In this document: positions 42,800 through 52,101 of the stretch, in pieces
Numbering within the stretch: the stretch's first letter is position 1
How the letters are laid out: each line of letters begins with the position of its first letter
Origin: Rhizobacter sp.
GTDB taxonomy: Bacteria > Pseudomonadota > Gammaproteobacteria > Burkholderiales > Burkholderiaceae_C
Direction of reading: 5' to 3'
Assembly (NCBI GenBank): GCA_019635355.1
Contig: JAHBZQ010000001.1
Coordinates: 2,170,001 to 2,234,000 of the forward strand
Length of the DNA stretch: 64,000 nt
The notes under the pieces: model-generated
What the model saw: only the letters and a program-made list of their open reading frames with translations
The model's database searches: none
What the model was told of the DNA's origin: nothing
Position numbers and translations under genes: made by a program

Positions 42800-44242
42800 T
42801 CACACGAAGGTGACACCATAGGTTAGCTTTTCTTCAAAGCCGCTGAACCCACTCTTCTCGTCGAGCGTTCTCACGCGCCAGAAGTAGAACGATCGCACCT
42901 CCTGGACTGTCTCATCCGGTGATGTGCGATATGCCGTGCCTCTGGAGACAAGGGCCATACCGCAGTTTCCGTCGAACTGCATGGGTCGAACTGATCCCCA
43001 GCCTGCATTCCAGTAGCAAAGGTCTGCGACGACCTCACTACCGGATTTGACCTCCAGCCCTCCACTACAGGGCGTGACCTCCAACTGTCCACGCCCTGGC
43101 ATTGTCGGCAAGAAGAGCCGCCCCGGGTAAAGGTCGTGCTGCAGGTAGCCTAGCCGGTTGAAGTCGAGCGGCTTGGCCAGCGGCCATGCCTTGCTCTCCT
43201 CATCGGCTATCTCGTGGGGAGCTGGCGACTCCAGGACCGTAGTCGTGTCCAGAGGCTCCTGGAAGTCACTTGCGAGTAGCTCGCCGGTTCTCCACAGGTC
43301 CTTCAAGTGCTCCGCCAAGCCTTCATCAGCGACGCTGCCACCTGCCGCCTGCGCCCACCGGACGACCGAGACCTCCAGACAGCGGTCCATCGACATCACA
43401 ACGGGCGACGAGAAGGCCATCAGCTCATCACCAGGACGCTCCAGCTGAACCCGTTCGACGAGGCTGCGGACAGCCCCACCAATAGCCTCGTCATCGCCGT
43501 CGAATTCCGTTCGGCCTGGAAACCAAGCCGGTCGTCTAGGCCTGAGCAGCGCAAGTGTCGGGTGAACAGGCAAAGCCAACAGAGCCCGGTCTTCCGCCGT
43601 ATCGGCAGGCATGCCCCAGAACGCCTCAGCAACCGCCAACGTGCGGTGGTAGGCGGAGATCATCCGCAAGGCAGTCCGAGATGAGATTTGGGCTCTGAAC
43701 CCGTCGCCCAAGGAGCGCGAGAAGTGCCAAGGGTCGCCCTGAAAAGGAGCGTCCGGGTAGGCGCCTTTGTTCATCGACCACTCGAAAGCCATCTGGCGCA
43801 CGAACGGCAGCCGCGTAGCGGCCTCAAGCTCCGTCATGGAGGTGCGGAACATCCGCGGAACGTCCGCACCTTGCACCCCGTTGAAATCCTGTGGGATCTC
43901 GAAGTCTTCAGGCACTTCTTTGAGGCCTTCGTCCGTGGTATCCGCCCATAGACCGAGGCTCTTCAGCATCAATTCCGAGAGGATAGACGTCTTAGGAATG
44001 CTCTCGGCCAGTTTCGGGCTGGCCTCGTACCCGTGCGCCTGCGCGGCCATCCAGAAGACTACGAGCGCCTCCACCACCTCGGCTTCGAGCTTCCTTGTGC
44101 CGAGGAAGTCAAGGAGTGCGGCCTCCGTCGCCCCTTTCGACGCCGGCGCGCCCAGGCGAGCGGCGAGCTCCTGTATGGTCCACCACCGTGCAGTGGTCGA
44201 CGGCCAGCCCAGCCTGGCGACGAGGATGCGCAGGTCTTCCAT
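42800..44242 (-). CDS. Unassigned partner protein of the large NTPase (480 aa)
   Basis: No family recognised. Its ATG (44242) overlaps the NTPase stop codon by one base (TGATG), so the pair is translationally coupled and probably acts together. N-terminal residues 1-60 look like a small wHTH-like region (WPSTTARWWTIQELAARLG); the rest mixes helical and beta segments, ending in FYFWRVRTLDEKSGFSGFEEKLTYGVTFV. No nuclease, protease or transmembrane signature stands out. By position it is a candidate accessory factor of a defence system (inference). Confidence 0.8.
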   Translation of the reverse strand: MEDLRILVARLGWPSTTARWWTIQELAARLGAPASKGATEAALLDFLGTRKLEAEVVEALVVFWMAAQAHGYEASPKLAESIPKTSILSELMLKSLGLWADTTDEGLKEVPEDFEIPQDFNGVQGADVPRMFRTSMTELEAATRLPFVRQMAFEWSMNKGAYPDAPFQGDPWHFSRSLGDGFRAQISSRTALRMISAYHRTLAVAEAFWGMPADTAEDRALLALPVHPTLALLRPRRPAWFPGRTEFDGDDEAIGGAVRSLVERVQLERPGDELMAFSSPVVMSMDRCLEVSVVRWAQAAGGSVADEGLAEHLKDLWRTGELLASDFQEPLDTTTVLESPAPHEIADEESKAWPLAKPLDFNRLGYLQHDLYPGRLFLPTMPGRGQLEVTPCSGGLEVKSGSEVVADLCYWNAGWGSVRPMQFDGNCGMALVSRGTAYRTSPDETVQEVRSFYFWRVRTLDEKSGFSGFEEKLTYGVTFV

Positions 44243-47200
44243 CACGTGCCCTTCGCCCTCGCAGCGTCGAGTTCTTCCGCCCAGCGCGGCCGTTCCAGCG
44301 GAAGAGTTCGAGTGTCTTCGAGCACGCAATTCACCATCATCTCGGCGAACTTCACGGCGTCGGCAACGCGCTTCTGCCGTGCATAGAAATAGACCATCAG
44401 AACCGTCGGAGCTACACGCGGCGGCTCGGGCTCTCCGAACATGGCGTACGTTGTCGCCCCGACGAACTCGTCACAGCGACTCGGGTAGTGCTGAACGACC
44501 ATATCCAGCCGCTTACGCGTCTTTTCTTCGCTTTCCGCGAAGCCAAGCCATGCACCCTTCCGGATCTGCGCCTGGACAAGGTAATTCCACGCAGCCTTCG
44601 AGCCACTCAGCTTGCGCCTCGTCTCAAAGGCGAGGTTAGACAGTTCAAGGATGCCGTTCCTGCGCCCCTCGTCTGACTGAAGAAAGCTGTCCAACGCCGC
44701 GAGAAGGCGCTTGCCCTGCCCGGCCTTATCCCAGTGCTCGTACCAGGCTCGAAGCAGCCTCTTCTTCTCGTTGTAGCTGGTCGACAGGCTTGCCAGCAGC
44801 TCGTCGACCTGCTCCGGTGCAAACGTGGTGACGTCGCCTGTGTATGGATTGCTGTCAATGTCGCCGCTAGACGAGTCATTGCGCTGAAGCACGCCGATAT
44901 CCCAGCCGGCATGCTCCCTGAGAACACGCAGCCGCTCGGCAGCGCCATCCTGACCATTGCGTTCAAGCTGCATCAACGCGTCCTGGACCTCTGGGTGAAC
45001 ACCCGTGCGCATAAGCGCATCCAGGGGCCAACCGTCCCTCACACCCTGCTCGACGTACGCCCGCAGGCTGTCCTCCGCATGCGACCAATCGCCCGCGTCC
45101 GTGTGCTCCTCATACTTCACCACCAGAGCTGGCGGGCAGAGCTTCGCCAGCAACCGGTCCGCGGCTGAGAGCACGTGCTTCGTGCCCTTTCCGTCTGTGA
45201 AGTCCAGAACGCGGTGGACCTGGGGCGAAAGCAAGCTGAGCAGCCGTCGAGCATCGTCTGGCGCGACCTCCACCAGGTAGTCAATGGCGTCGACGGTGTT
45301 GTTCAAGGTGGGGTCCTTGCGTTGCACGTAGCCGGTCACCAGCTCCCAAGTCTGAGTGCAGAGCTCCCGGGCGCTGGTGTTCAAGCCGTGGCTGAGGGCG
45401 ATGCCGCAGAGTTGCAGAGGCGTCTGAAGATGAACGCTGGTCTCCTGGCGGATCTCGGCATCGAGCAGGACGCGCTGGGATTGGATGAAGGCCGCTGCTG
45501 CTTCATCGCTCATCTTGGTTAGCAATCCTGCCTCGTACTGGGCGCGGAAGGAAGCAGGGTCGAACCACTCGCTGGTACCTGCGGCGACCATGGTCGCCTC
45601 AGTGACGTCAACATCGTCGCGACCGGCGAGCAGGCAGCTGCCCAGCCGGATATCGCAGGCAATGCGATGCAGTCCAGCCCGGAAGTCCTCAGCAGCTGAG
45701 CTGGCGTCGTACCCCTGCCTGAAGCGCCTGAACTGGACAGGTTTGAGCAGTTCGAACAGCTGATTGAAGTCCACAAACTCCCCGCGCCACCAGCGCTCGG
45801 CAACCTGGGCTGCAATCGCTGAGAGCGAATTCAGGAAGTAGGTGATGTTCCTCCTGTCCTCGTAGGTGGGCGCCCGCACGAACTCGAAGCCGGTTTGTCC
45901 TTCCGCTTGCATGCAAAGGCTCAGGTGCACACCGCTGAAGAACCAATGGTGGACGAGCGCACTCAGGTCGTCCTTTCGCTCATAGTAGTCACCCTTGAGC
46001 CACTCAATGGGGATGGGCTCGTTCAGCGGCTTCGAGACCCGTGAGCGGGCGGCGTCCAATGCGGCAACGAACGGGGTTCGCGCCAGCTTGCTGAAGTCGT
46101 CGCGGTCAAAGATGCTCACCCCGGCCGTTGCAGCCGCACGGGCGCAGACGTCACTGAGAGCACTCTTATCCGGGTCGTCGGGCGGCAGCGGGGTGGTCGC
46201 GTCCATCAGGTCGTCCAGCACTCCCTCATCAACCAGCATCCGGGCTCTCGGCATCCACACGATGGGACCGTTTTCACGAACCAGCTTGGCAAACGCCTCC
46301 GAGGTCGCACCGAGAACACCCAGGCGCGCGAACGCCTCGACCAAGAACTTGAAATCAGCAGTCCCTGCGTTGGACGAGTACCGCGTGGAGAAGCGGCTGA
46401 GACCTCTGAAACGCCGCAGTGCCTCGGCACCACAGGTCTTGGCCAGTACCGCTTGTCCTCGTGCCTGCAAGGCCAAGCCAAGGGCGGCCACACGCAGGAT
46501 GTCCGTCTCGTGCCGCGACGCCACAGCCTCTCGGACGACACCATCTTCGGCTGTCAGCGTCAGCGTAAACGACACAAGCCGAGCCATGTCGTCGTCCTGC
46601 ATCTGAAACTCGCTGCCACGAACCATCCGTGCCTTGAGATGGTCAAGGCGATAGGCATCGGCAAACGAATTGGTATCCAGCGCCGCGACCATGGCCTCCG
46701 ACAACAAGGTATCGAACAGCGACTCTGGATAGCCCTCCTCCAGACGGAGCATGATCCAGTCGCGGGTCAGCCCGGCAATGAGGTTCTTGGGGTCACCGAG
46801 CTTGGCCTGAACCGACCAGAGCCAGTTGACGCGCAAAGAGGGCGGCGCCGATGTTTCCAGCCAGCTCGCCACCGCCGGCATCAGCTCCGTGATGCGCTCG
46901 TCGTATCCCGGAGTCGAGCGCACAAAGACGGCCAGGCTCTCGTGGAACACCTTCAAGCCTGCGACCGAAGAATGCAACAGGTGCTCCACCTTCGCGACAT
47001 CGGGCTGAGCAATGCCGAGCTTCGCCGCAATATCCAAGAACGCAGCCCTCGGCCAGAAGAAGGGGAACGCGCACACCAAGCGCAGCGTGTCCTTCAGACT
47101 AGGCGGCAGCTCTTCCCACAGGGAGGCGTAGTAGAACTTCACCTCCTTGGTCATGTCCCCTTGCAGCCGCCCGAAATCCCAGCTGTCCAGGTATCCCCCG

Positions 47201-48666
47201 GCGTGCTCAAGCTCCGCGGTGGCATAGATGACGTGCAGTGGGTGGCCGTTGGTCTTCTTGCGAACCGCGGTCGCCGTCTCCTGCAACTGGCGCTCCGATT
47301 GCTCTTCATGGTCGAATCGGGTCGACAGCCTGCCCTCGTCAACGGCCTTGCGCAGGTACGACAACACCGCGTTTTCGGACATCGCCGGCAACTCTCGCCA
47401 ACTGGCCTTCGGTGCGGCGGCCAAGAGGTCCTTGGGCAGTTGGGCATCGTCGACCGGCTGCGTGCCCACCAACAGGACCATGTTGTCCGGGCACGGCAGG
47501 ACCTGGGAGAACAAGTCGTCCAGCGGGCGCTTGTCGGCTGCGTTGATGCGCCAGACATGGTCCAAGCCGTCCAGAACCAGCACGAACGGCTTGCCCTTCT
47601 CCTGGTAGTAGGCCGCGCAAGCTTCGAGTAGCCCTCGCAAGTCACCGCCGTGCGTCTGAACGCCTGGATGAAACTGCTTGACCTGTGCCGCGATGGACTG
47701 CTCAACCACGTAGCTATGCACGCGGTCGCGCCCCCGCTCGGTCGTCGACAGGAAGTAGTGGTGGCGAACCGAGGGAATGTCCAAGCTAGCAAGCTTGTCG
47801 CACAGCGCGCTCAAGTACGTGCTCTTCCCGCGGCCAGGCGGCCCCGTGAGCACAAATGCCTGCCCGGCACCAGCGGCGGTGTCGCGCACGAAGTCCCGGT
47901 GGAACGTCTCGTCCGGCACCTCATATCCGAGAGGCACGAAAAAGTCTTCAGGCAAGGGCGCCGGCGGCGCTGCCCGCAGGATGGTGCGCACCTGGTCCAG
48001 GGAGATCCACCCGTCCGGCGGCGGGAAATTCTTCCGGATCGCCCAGTTCAAGGCGACATTCTTGAGGTTCGCGATGCCCTCAGGCGTGCCGTGCCGGTGC
48101 AGTCGAGCATCGACCTCGTGCTCGAGCGATTCGAACCCCTTGTCGCTGTGAAGAACCTGCAGCTGACTGAAGAAGGCTTCGCACTTCAACTCGTCACCCA
48201 GCTCTGCGAGCAACGCTGAGCGCCGAGGCTCGGGCACTTTGGCGAAGTCGATTCGCCCGCCGGAGAGGCACGCCTCAATTTCCGCATCTGGCCGACGATT
48301 CGTCTTCAGCGAGATCACGCCGACCCGAGCCGGGTCCAACACGGCAAAGGCGTCAAACCACTTCCGCAGCATCGACCTAGACTTCGCCGTCCTGCCGGAC
48401 TTTTCGAGCATCCACTCCCAGCTCAGCGCGTGCACCGCCGGGTTCGGTGTGTACTTGACCTGCTCAAGGTCGACGAGGCCGCCAGTTCGCTCGGCCACGA
48501 TGTCGTCCAACCCCTTCGGCGCGTCGGCCTCGTCGTCACACTCGAACTTCACCCGGGTGTAACGCGTCGGTGCGTCGAGCCAGTCGCACAGGAGGCGCAA
48601 CCCTTGCCGATTTTGGTATACGTAGCCTGCGGCAGTTATCGCAGTGTTCTTAATCTCTTCAGACAT
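44242..48666 (-). CDS. Large P-loop NTPase with N-terminal nuclease-like domain; putative antiviral defence protein
   Basis: 1474 residues. Residues 1-200 resemble the Cap4/DUF4297-type PD-(D/E)xK nuclease domain: AAGYVYQNRQGLRLLCDWL, KGLDDIVAER (Asp54/55) and DLEQVKY with the Q69-x-K71 pair. An NTPase follows, with Walker A GPPGRGKST (275-283) and Walker B FVLVLDGLDH (361-370), then about 900 residues of helical-repeat-like sequence. This effector-NTPase-sensor layout is that of STAND/Avs-type defence proteins, which detect phage products and degrade DNA. The nuclease call and the defence role are inference from motif pattern. ATG 48666. Confidence 0.82.
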   Translation of the reverse strand: MSEEIKNTAITAAGYVYQNRQGLRLLCDWLDAPTRYTRVKFECDDEADAPKGLDDIVAERTGGLVDLEQVKYTPNPAVHALSWEWMLEKSGRTAKSRSMLRKWFDAFAVLDPARVGVISLKTNRRPDAEIEACLSGGRIDFAKVPEPRRSALLAELGDELKCEAFFSQLQVLHSDKGFESLEHEVDARLHRHGTPEGIANLKNVALNWAIRKNFPPPDGWISLDQVRTILRAAPPAPLPEDFFVPLGYEVPDETFHRDFVRDTAAGAGQAFVLTGPPGRGKSTYLSALCDKLASLDIPSVRHHYFLSTTERGRDRVHSYVVEQSIAAQVKQFHPGVQTHGGDLRGLLEACAAYYQEKGKPFVLVLDGLDHVWRINAADKRPLDDLFSQVLPCPDNMVLLVGTQPVDDAQLPKDLLAAAPKASWRELPAMSENAVLSYLRKAVDEGRLSTRFDHEEQSERQLQETATAVRKKTNGHPLHVIYATAELEHAGGYLDSWDFGRLQGDMTKEVKFYYASLWEELPPSLKDTLRLVCAFPFFWPRAAFLDIAAKLGIAQPDVAKVEHLLHSSVAGLKVFHESLAVFVRSTPGYDERITELMPAVASWLETSAPPSLRVNWLWSVQAKLGDPKNLIAGLTRDWIMLRLEEGYPESLFDTLLSEAMVAALDTNSFADAYRLDHLKARMVRGSEFQMQDDDMARLVSFTLTLTAEDGVVREAVASRHETDILRVAALGLALQARGQAVLAKTCGAEALRRFRGLSRFSTRYSSNAGTADFKFLVEAFARLGVLGATSEAFAKLVRENGPIVWMPRARMLVDEGVLDDLMDATTPLPPDDPDKSALSDVCARAAATAGVSIFDRDDFSKLARTPFVAALDAARSRVSKPLNEPIPIEWLKGDYYERKDDLSALVHHWFFSGVHLSLCMQAEGQTGFEFVRAPTYEDRRNITYFLNSLSAIAAQVAERWWRGEFVDFNQLFELLKPVQFRRFRQGYDASSAAEDFRAGLHRIACDIRLGSCLLAGRDDVDVTEATMVAAGTSEWFDPASFRAQYEAGLLTKMSDEAAAAFIQSQRVLLDAEIRQETSVHLQTPLQLCGIALSHGLNTSARELCTQTWELVTGYVQRKDPTLNNTVDAIDYLVEVAPDDARRLLSLLSPQVHRVLDFTDGKGTKHVLSAADRLLAKLCPPALVVKYEEHTDAGDWSHAEDSLRAYVEQGVRDGWPLDALMRTGVHPEVQDALMQLERNGQDGAAERLRVLREHAGWDIGVLQRNDSSSGDIDSNPYTGDVTTFAPEQVDELLASLSTSYNEKKRLLRAWYEHWDKAGQGKRLLAALDSFLQSDEGRRNGILELSNLAFETRRKLSGSKAAWNYLVQAQIRKGAWLGFAESEEKTRKRLDMVVQHYPSRCDEFVGATTYAMFGEPEPPRVAPTVLMVYFYARQKRVADAVKFAEMMVNCVLEDTRTLPLERPRWAEELDAARAKGT

Positions 48667-48745
48667 GGAATGGAATGGCCGGCAAGGGTAGTCGCACGGC
48701 GAGAACTTAGAGATGCCTCATCGCAAACCTTGCAGTCGCTGCCAC

Positions 48746-50335
48746 CTAACTTGGCGCCCCGCCCTGCTTTGCGTTAAGCAGCGCAACACGAGGGATCGCT
48801 TCTGCTGACGGGTACAGCTTCTCCAGTACACCGAGCAGCCCATTGACCAGCTCGACGCAGTCGGGTTCAACGGACGGCAGAGGCCGATGCGCCATCCTCG
48901 GAACTCGGTGCAGCCTGTGCAATGCGTTGTGGCACGTCACAAAGTTGGTGTCGCGGACTGCAGCCCAGTTGCCGTGCATAAAGCCCGATGACCAGTCGTA
49001 GTAACGATCGTAAATGTCCTTGGCGCCGCATTCGGTAGCCAGTTTTCGCAGGTTGCTGTTTGCCCAGTGGCCCACGTCGATGCTCAAAAACTCCTGCCAG
49101 ACGTCTTCATTCGCAATGGCGTGGATAGCTGCCTCATCGACAAATACTGGCAAGTCGCCCAGGGTTTGTTGGATCTTTAAGAAGGCAAGTTTGGCTTGCC
49201 CGGCGCCGTAAACGCGATATGACTGCCACATCGGCGGCATATCCACATGCGCAAGGTATCTGAGCGTTATGCACACCTCAGCCAACGCTCGGAGCGACAC
49301 CACTCCGATGATCCGGGTGTGTATGCGATGCATACCAACCTCTTCGAGCACACTCAACGCATACAGGGCGAGACCGAACGCGGAATCCAATCTCGGATCG
49401 ACACGCTCTGGAGAAATGCTCCTTCGAAACCGCTCCACAACTTCGTCGCGCGCAGCGTAAAGTGAGTCGGGGTCGATGTGAGTGTCGATGAAGGTGTAGC
49501 CTTGCCCTTCGGAGGGGTCTAGGCATCCTGTACTACGCATTGCGAGGGACCAGAACTCATCGGCCCACAGGCTGGGTGGATTCCGCCTCATCGTCATCTC
49601 GGCGGACCTGATGAAGGGGCGGACTCGACGCATGTCCCCCTTGTCAGGGAACAGTCGAAGCTCCTCCAAGCTTTCGGCGGCAGATTCTGGGAAGAACATG
49701 CGGCCCGAGATGATCGGGAGGATGACTTTGAACCATCGAATGTCGGTCGAAGCCTCTGACTGATGATCGAGCACACCGGCGACCGAGCGGGCGAGCGTGT
49801 TCCAGTCATCACCCGTCGGCTCGACCGCGAGTTCGCGACGCCACCGCTCGTGGCCAGGAAGGCAGTCAAGTAGTAGCAAGGGCCGGAGCGCCGCATATCC
49901 CAGTGGGTGCGACAAGGGAACGGACAGGAACTTCTTGAACTCCTGGTCCGAGACTTCGGCCAGCTTTGTGTGATCGACGATGACCTTGAAATCGAGCCCG
50001 GCTTCTGTATCTCCCGCAGCTTCGGCTTCGTCCTCGGCGTCGGAGGTCTGATCACTCTTGAGGAACCACTCTCGACACACGACTGCAATCCTGCGAAGGC
50101 AATTGAGGTAGTGCCGACGCTCCATGGTGCCAGCTAGCAGTACAGCCCATAGCATCTCAGGCATGTGGTGATCGACCCATGAAGATGTCGCCATCTTGGG
50201 CAGTTGCGCCAGCGGCGGAATGAGCTTGCCTCCGACTCGCTGATGGTGATCAAGCATGCTGATGTTGTGCGAGGCGAACTTCGAGTTCGCTCTCCCCGCT
50301 TGACTCTTAGCTTTCTTCTTCCCTGGCTTGCTCAT
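48746..50335 (-). CDS. DUF5677-like protein in defence region
   Basis: 529 residues from ATG 50335, with AGGAG six bases upstream. The C-terminal half carries VVSLRALAEVCITLRYLA, WQSYRVYGAGQAKLAFLK and the conserved CGAKDIYDRYYDWSSGFMHGNW block, which fits the DUF5677 pattern as I know it. A basic Lys/Ser-rich N-terminus (SKPGKKKAKSQAGR) precedes it. Such genes recur in defence islands with unknown biochemistry. It lies 79 bp upstream of the NTPase gene on the same strand and may be co-transcribed. Confidence 0.78.
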   Translation of the reverse strand: MSKPGKKKAKSQAGRANSKFASHNISMLDHHQRVGGKLIPPLAQLPKMATSSWVDHHMPEMLWAVLLAGTMERRHYLNCLRRIAVVCREWFLKSDQTSDAEDEAEAAGDTEAGLDFKVIVDHTKLAEVSDQEFKKFLSVPLSHPLGYAALRPLLLLDCLPGHERWRRELAVEPTGDDWNTLARSVAGVLDHQSEASTDIRWFKVILPIISGRMFFPESAAESLEELRLFPDKGDMRRVRPFIRSAEMTMRRNPPSLWADEFWSLAMRSTGCLDPSEGQGYTFIDTHIDPDSLYAARDEVVERFRRSISPERVDPRLDSAFGLALYALSVLEEVGMHRIHTRIIGVVSLRALAEVCITLRYLAHVDMPPMWQSYRVYGAGQAKLAFLKIQQTLGDLPVFVDEAAIHAIANEDVWQEFLSIDVGHWANSNLRKLATECGAKDIYDRYYDWSSGFMHGNWAAVRDTNFVTCHNALHRLHRVPRMAHRPLPSVEPDCVELVNGLLGVLEKLYPSAEAIPRVALLNAKQGGAPS

Positions 50336-51046
50336 TCGTTCTCCTGTGTCGCCATTCACGCCCGCTAGCTACACGGCTCCCCCAGTCGCTCGGACCTTGC
50401 CTTCATCTTCATCGGATGGTCCAGGCGTCCAGTTCTCTCCTTTGGCGTCTCCCGGATGCTTGAGTGCCCCGCCCTCACGCGCGGCGCAACTGGGTAACGC
50501 TCAAAGTAGACCACCAACCAGTCGTCAGGCGAGCGGCCAGTTCCAGGATTGAAACTGCTGACCGAGTTACCGGCGTCTAGTGGCCGGTGTTCGCGGGAGC
50601 TGTCGCTCAAGGCCTGAATCGCGAGGGTCTCAGTTCAGTCTTAAGCGGACAATCAACCCAAGCAGCGGTGACCTCGTCGGTCACCTCGCAAAAGACGCTC
50701 GAGCTGAGTAGCACGCTGCGCAAACAACCGCCAGACTCCGGCACCAGCGGGGCTGGGACCAATCATCCTGTTGACCCAGCAGGCTTCGAAGGAGCTAGCC
50801 GTTCACGGCGCTTCAAGTGCTCGGCCTGTTGCCGCCGCGGTAAGCCGCCTTCCAGGAGTCGACAGATCACCTAAGGCGAAAGCCTTATTGCGACTAGCCG
50901 CAACCCGCAGATGCGGGTAGGTTGTTTCCCGATGCGTTGCACCCAGCGCAACGAACGTCCGCTAGACTGCTGCCTTATCGGACCTGACATGCCAACTGGC
51001 AATGATCACACCTCGCGACAGAGGACGGCCGAGTTGAGGGAGGAAT
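50336..51046. other. Intergenic region between defence cluster and flagellar operon
   Basis: About 710 bp with no convincing gene. Two small hairpins are visible: TAAGGC-GAAA-GCCTTA at 50872-50887 and ACCCGC-AGAT-GCGGGT at 50903-50918, the second followed by AGGTTGTTT. They could end leftward or rightward transcripts. The promoter of the flagellar operon must lie here or be read in from elsewhere; no sigma-54 or sigma-28 consensus is evident. The right boundary of the accessory region is probably in this stretch, but no tRNA or direct repeat of the attachment fragment is seen. Confidence 0.6.
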
Positions 51047-51313
51047 ATGCACGCGGACCTGGCGCTACAGATGTTGGCGGACCTGCTTTGGACAGGTCTG
51101 GTCGTGTCGCTGCCAGTCTTGGGCGTCACCATGATCGTCGGTGTGTGCATCAGTGTCCTGCAAGTGGTGACACAAGTGCAGGAGATGTCACTCACGTTCG
51201 TGCCCAAGCTTGCGGCCGCGGGAATCAGTCTGGTTGTCTTCGGACCTTGGGTTCTGCATAAGCTGGCGTCGTTCACCACGCGACTCTGGTCGGCCATACC
51301 GTCGATGTTCTAG
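51047..51313 (+). CDS. fliQ: Flagellar export apparatus protein FliQ
   Basis: 88 residues with two hydrophobic helices (GLVVSLPVLGVTMIVGVCISVLQVVTQVQE split by the conserved Pro, and GISLVVFGPWVLHKLASF). Part of the FliPQR export gate of the flagellar type III apparatus. A strong ribosome site (GGGAGGAAT) precedes ATG 51047. First gene of the operon; fliP, the usual upstream partner, is absent here. Confidence 0.93.
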   Translation: MHADLALQMLADLLWTGLVVSLPVLGVTMIVGVCISVLQVVTQVQEMSLTFVPKLAAAGISLVVFGPWVLHKLASFTTRLWSAIPSMF

Positions 51314-51324
51314 TCGGTTGAGCC

Positions 51325-52101
51325 ATGTTCTCTTTGGGCAGTACGACGATGAGCCAGGCATGGGTGACGGCCACCTTGCTGATGGCAGCGCGCTTGGGCG
51401 CCCTCCTGTTGTTCGCACCACCGTTTTCAGCCACGCACATCCCGGGCTCGGTACGGGTCGCCATCGTGCTGGCTCTCTCGGCCATGCTGGCACCCCTTTG
51501 CGCCGAGCAGGTACCGCAGACTGTCTCGCTGGGCTATCTCTTGTCAGGCTTCGCCACTGAAGTGGCGCTGGGCGCCACCATGGCGTTCGGTGTGGCCCTC
51601 GCCTTTTCCGCTTTCGCGGTCGCCGGCCGACTGCTCGACGTGCAAATCGGTTTCGGCATCGGGCAGGTTCTGGACCCGCTCACTCGACAACAACTCCCGG
51701 TTCTGTCATCGGCCTTCACGTGGTTGGCGCTGGTGGCCTTCTTCGTCAGCGATGCGCATCACCTGTTGCTGCGAGGTTTCACACTAAGCCTGGAAGCCTT
51801 TCCCCTCGGACACGCTTGGCCGACAGCACAACTGGCCCAACCGCTGCTCAAGCAGGTGGCCGCGACTTTCAGCCTCGGGTTTGCCATGGTCGCGCCGGTG
51901 ATGCTCTGCCTCTTCCTTGTTGAGCTGAGCCTTGGTGTGCTGTCGCGCAACATGCCTCAGATGAACATGTTCGCGCTCGCCATTCCGGTCAAGGTGCTGG
52001 TGGGCATTGCCACGCTGAGTTTCGCGGCAGTGGGCATGGCCGGTGTCATCTCGCGCATCAACGGATCAATCTTCAAGGCGTGGGAGGCGGCGTTCCGCTG
52101 A
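51325..52101 (+). CDS. fliR: Flagellar export apparatus protein FliR
   Basis: 258 residues, six predicted membrane helices. Landmarks: AARLGALLLFAPPFSATHIPGSVRVAIVLALS (in parts), GRLLDVQIGFGIGQVLDP, and the C-terminal MNMFALAIPVKVLVGIATL. Component of the FliPQR gate that binds FlhB. Stop overlaps the flhB ATG by one base. Confidence 0.94.
   Translation: MFSLGSTTMSQAWVTATLLMAARLGALLLFAPPFSATHIPGSVRVAIVLALSAMLAPLCAEQVPQTVSLGYLLSGFATEVALGATMAFGVALAFSAFAVAGRLLDVQIGFGIGQVLDPLTRQQLPVLSSAFTWLALVAFFVSDAHHLLLRGFTLSLEAFPLGHAWPTAQLAQPLLKQVAATFSLGFAMVAPVMLCLFLVELSLGVLSRNMPQMNMFALAIPVKVLVGIATLSFAAVGMAGVISRINGSIFKAWEAAFR

Noticed and set aside
50365..50610. An 81-codon minus-strand frame upstream of the DUF5677-like gene
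   Set aside because: Only a TTG start without ribosome site, no recognisable domain, and Pro/Arg/Ser-rich composition; kept as unannotated intergenic sequence.
50560..51040. Right-hand attachment site or intact tRNA at the end of the accessory region
   Set aside because: No sequence resembling the 45-bp tRNA fragment was found by eye in this gap.
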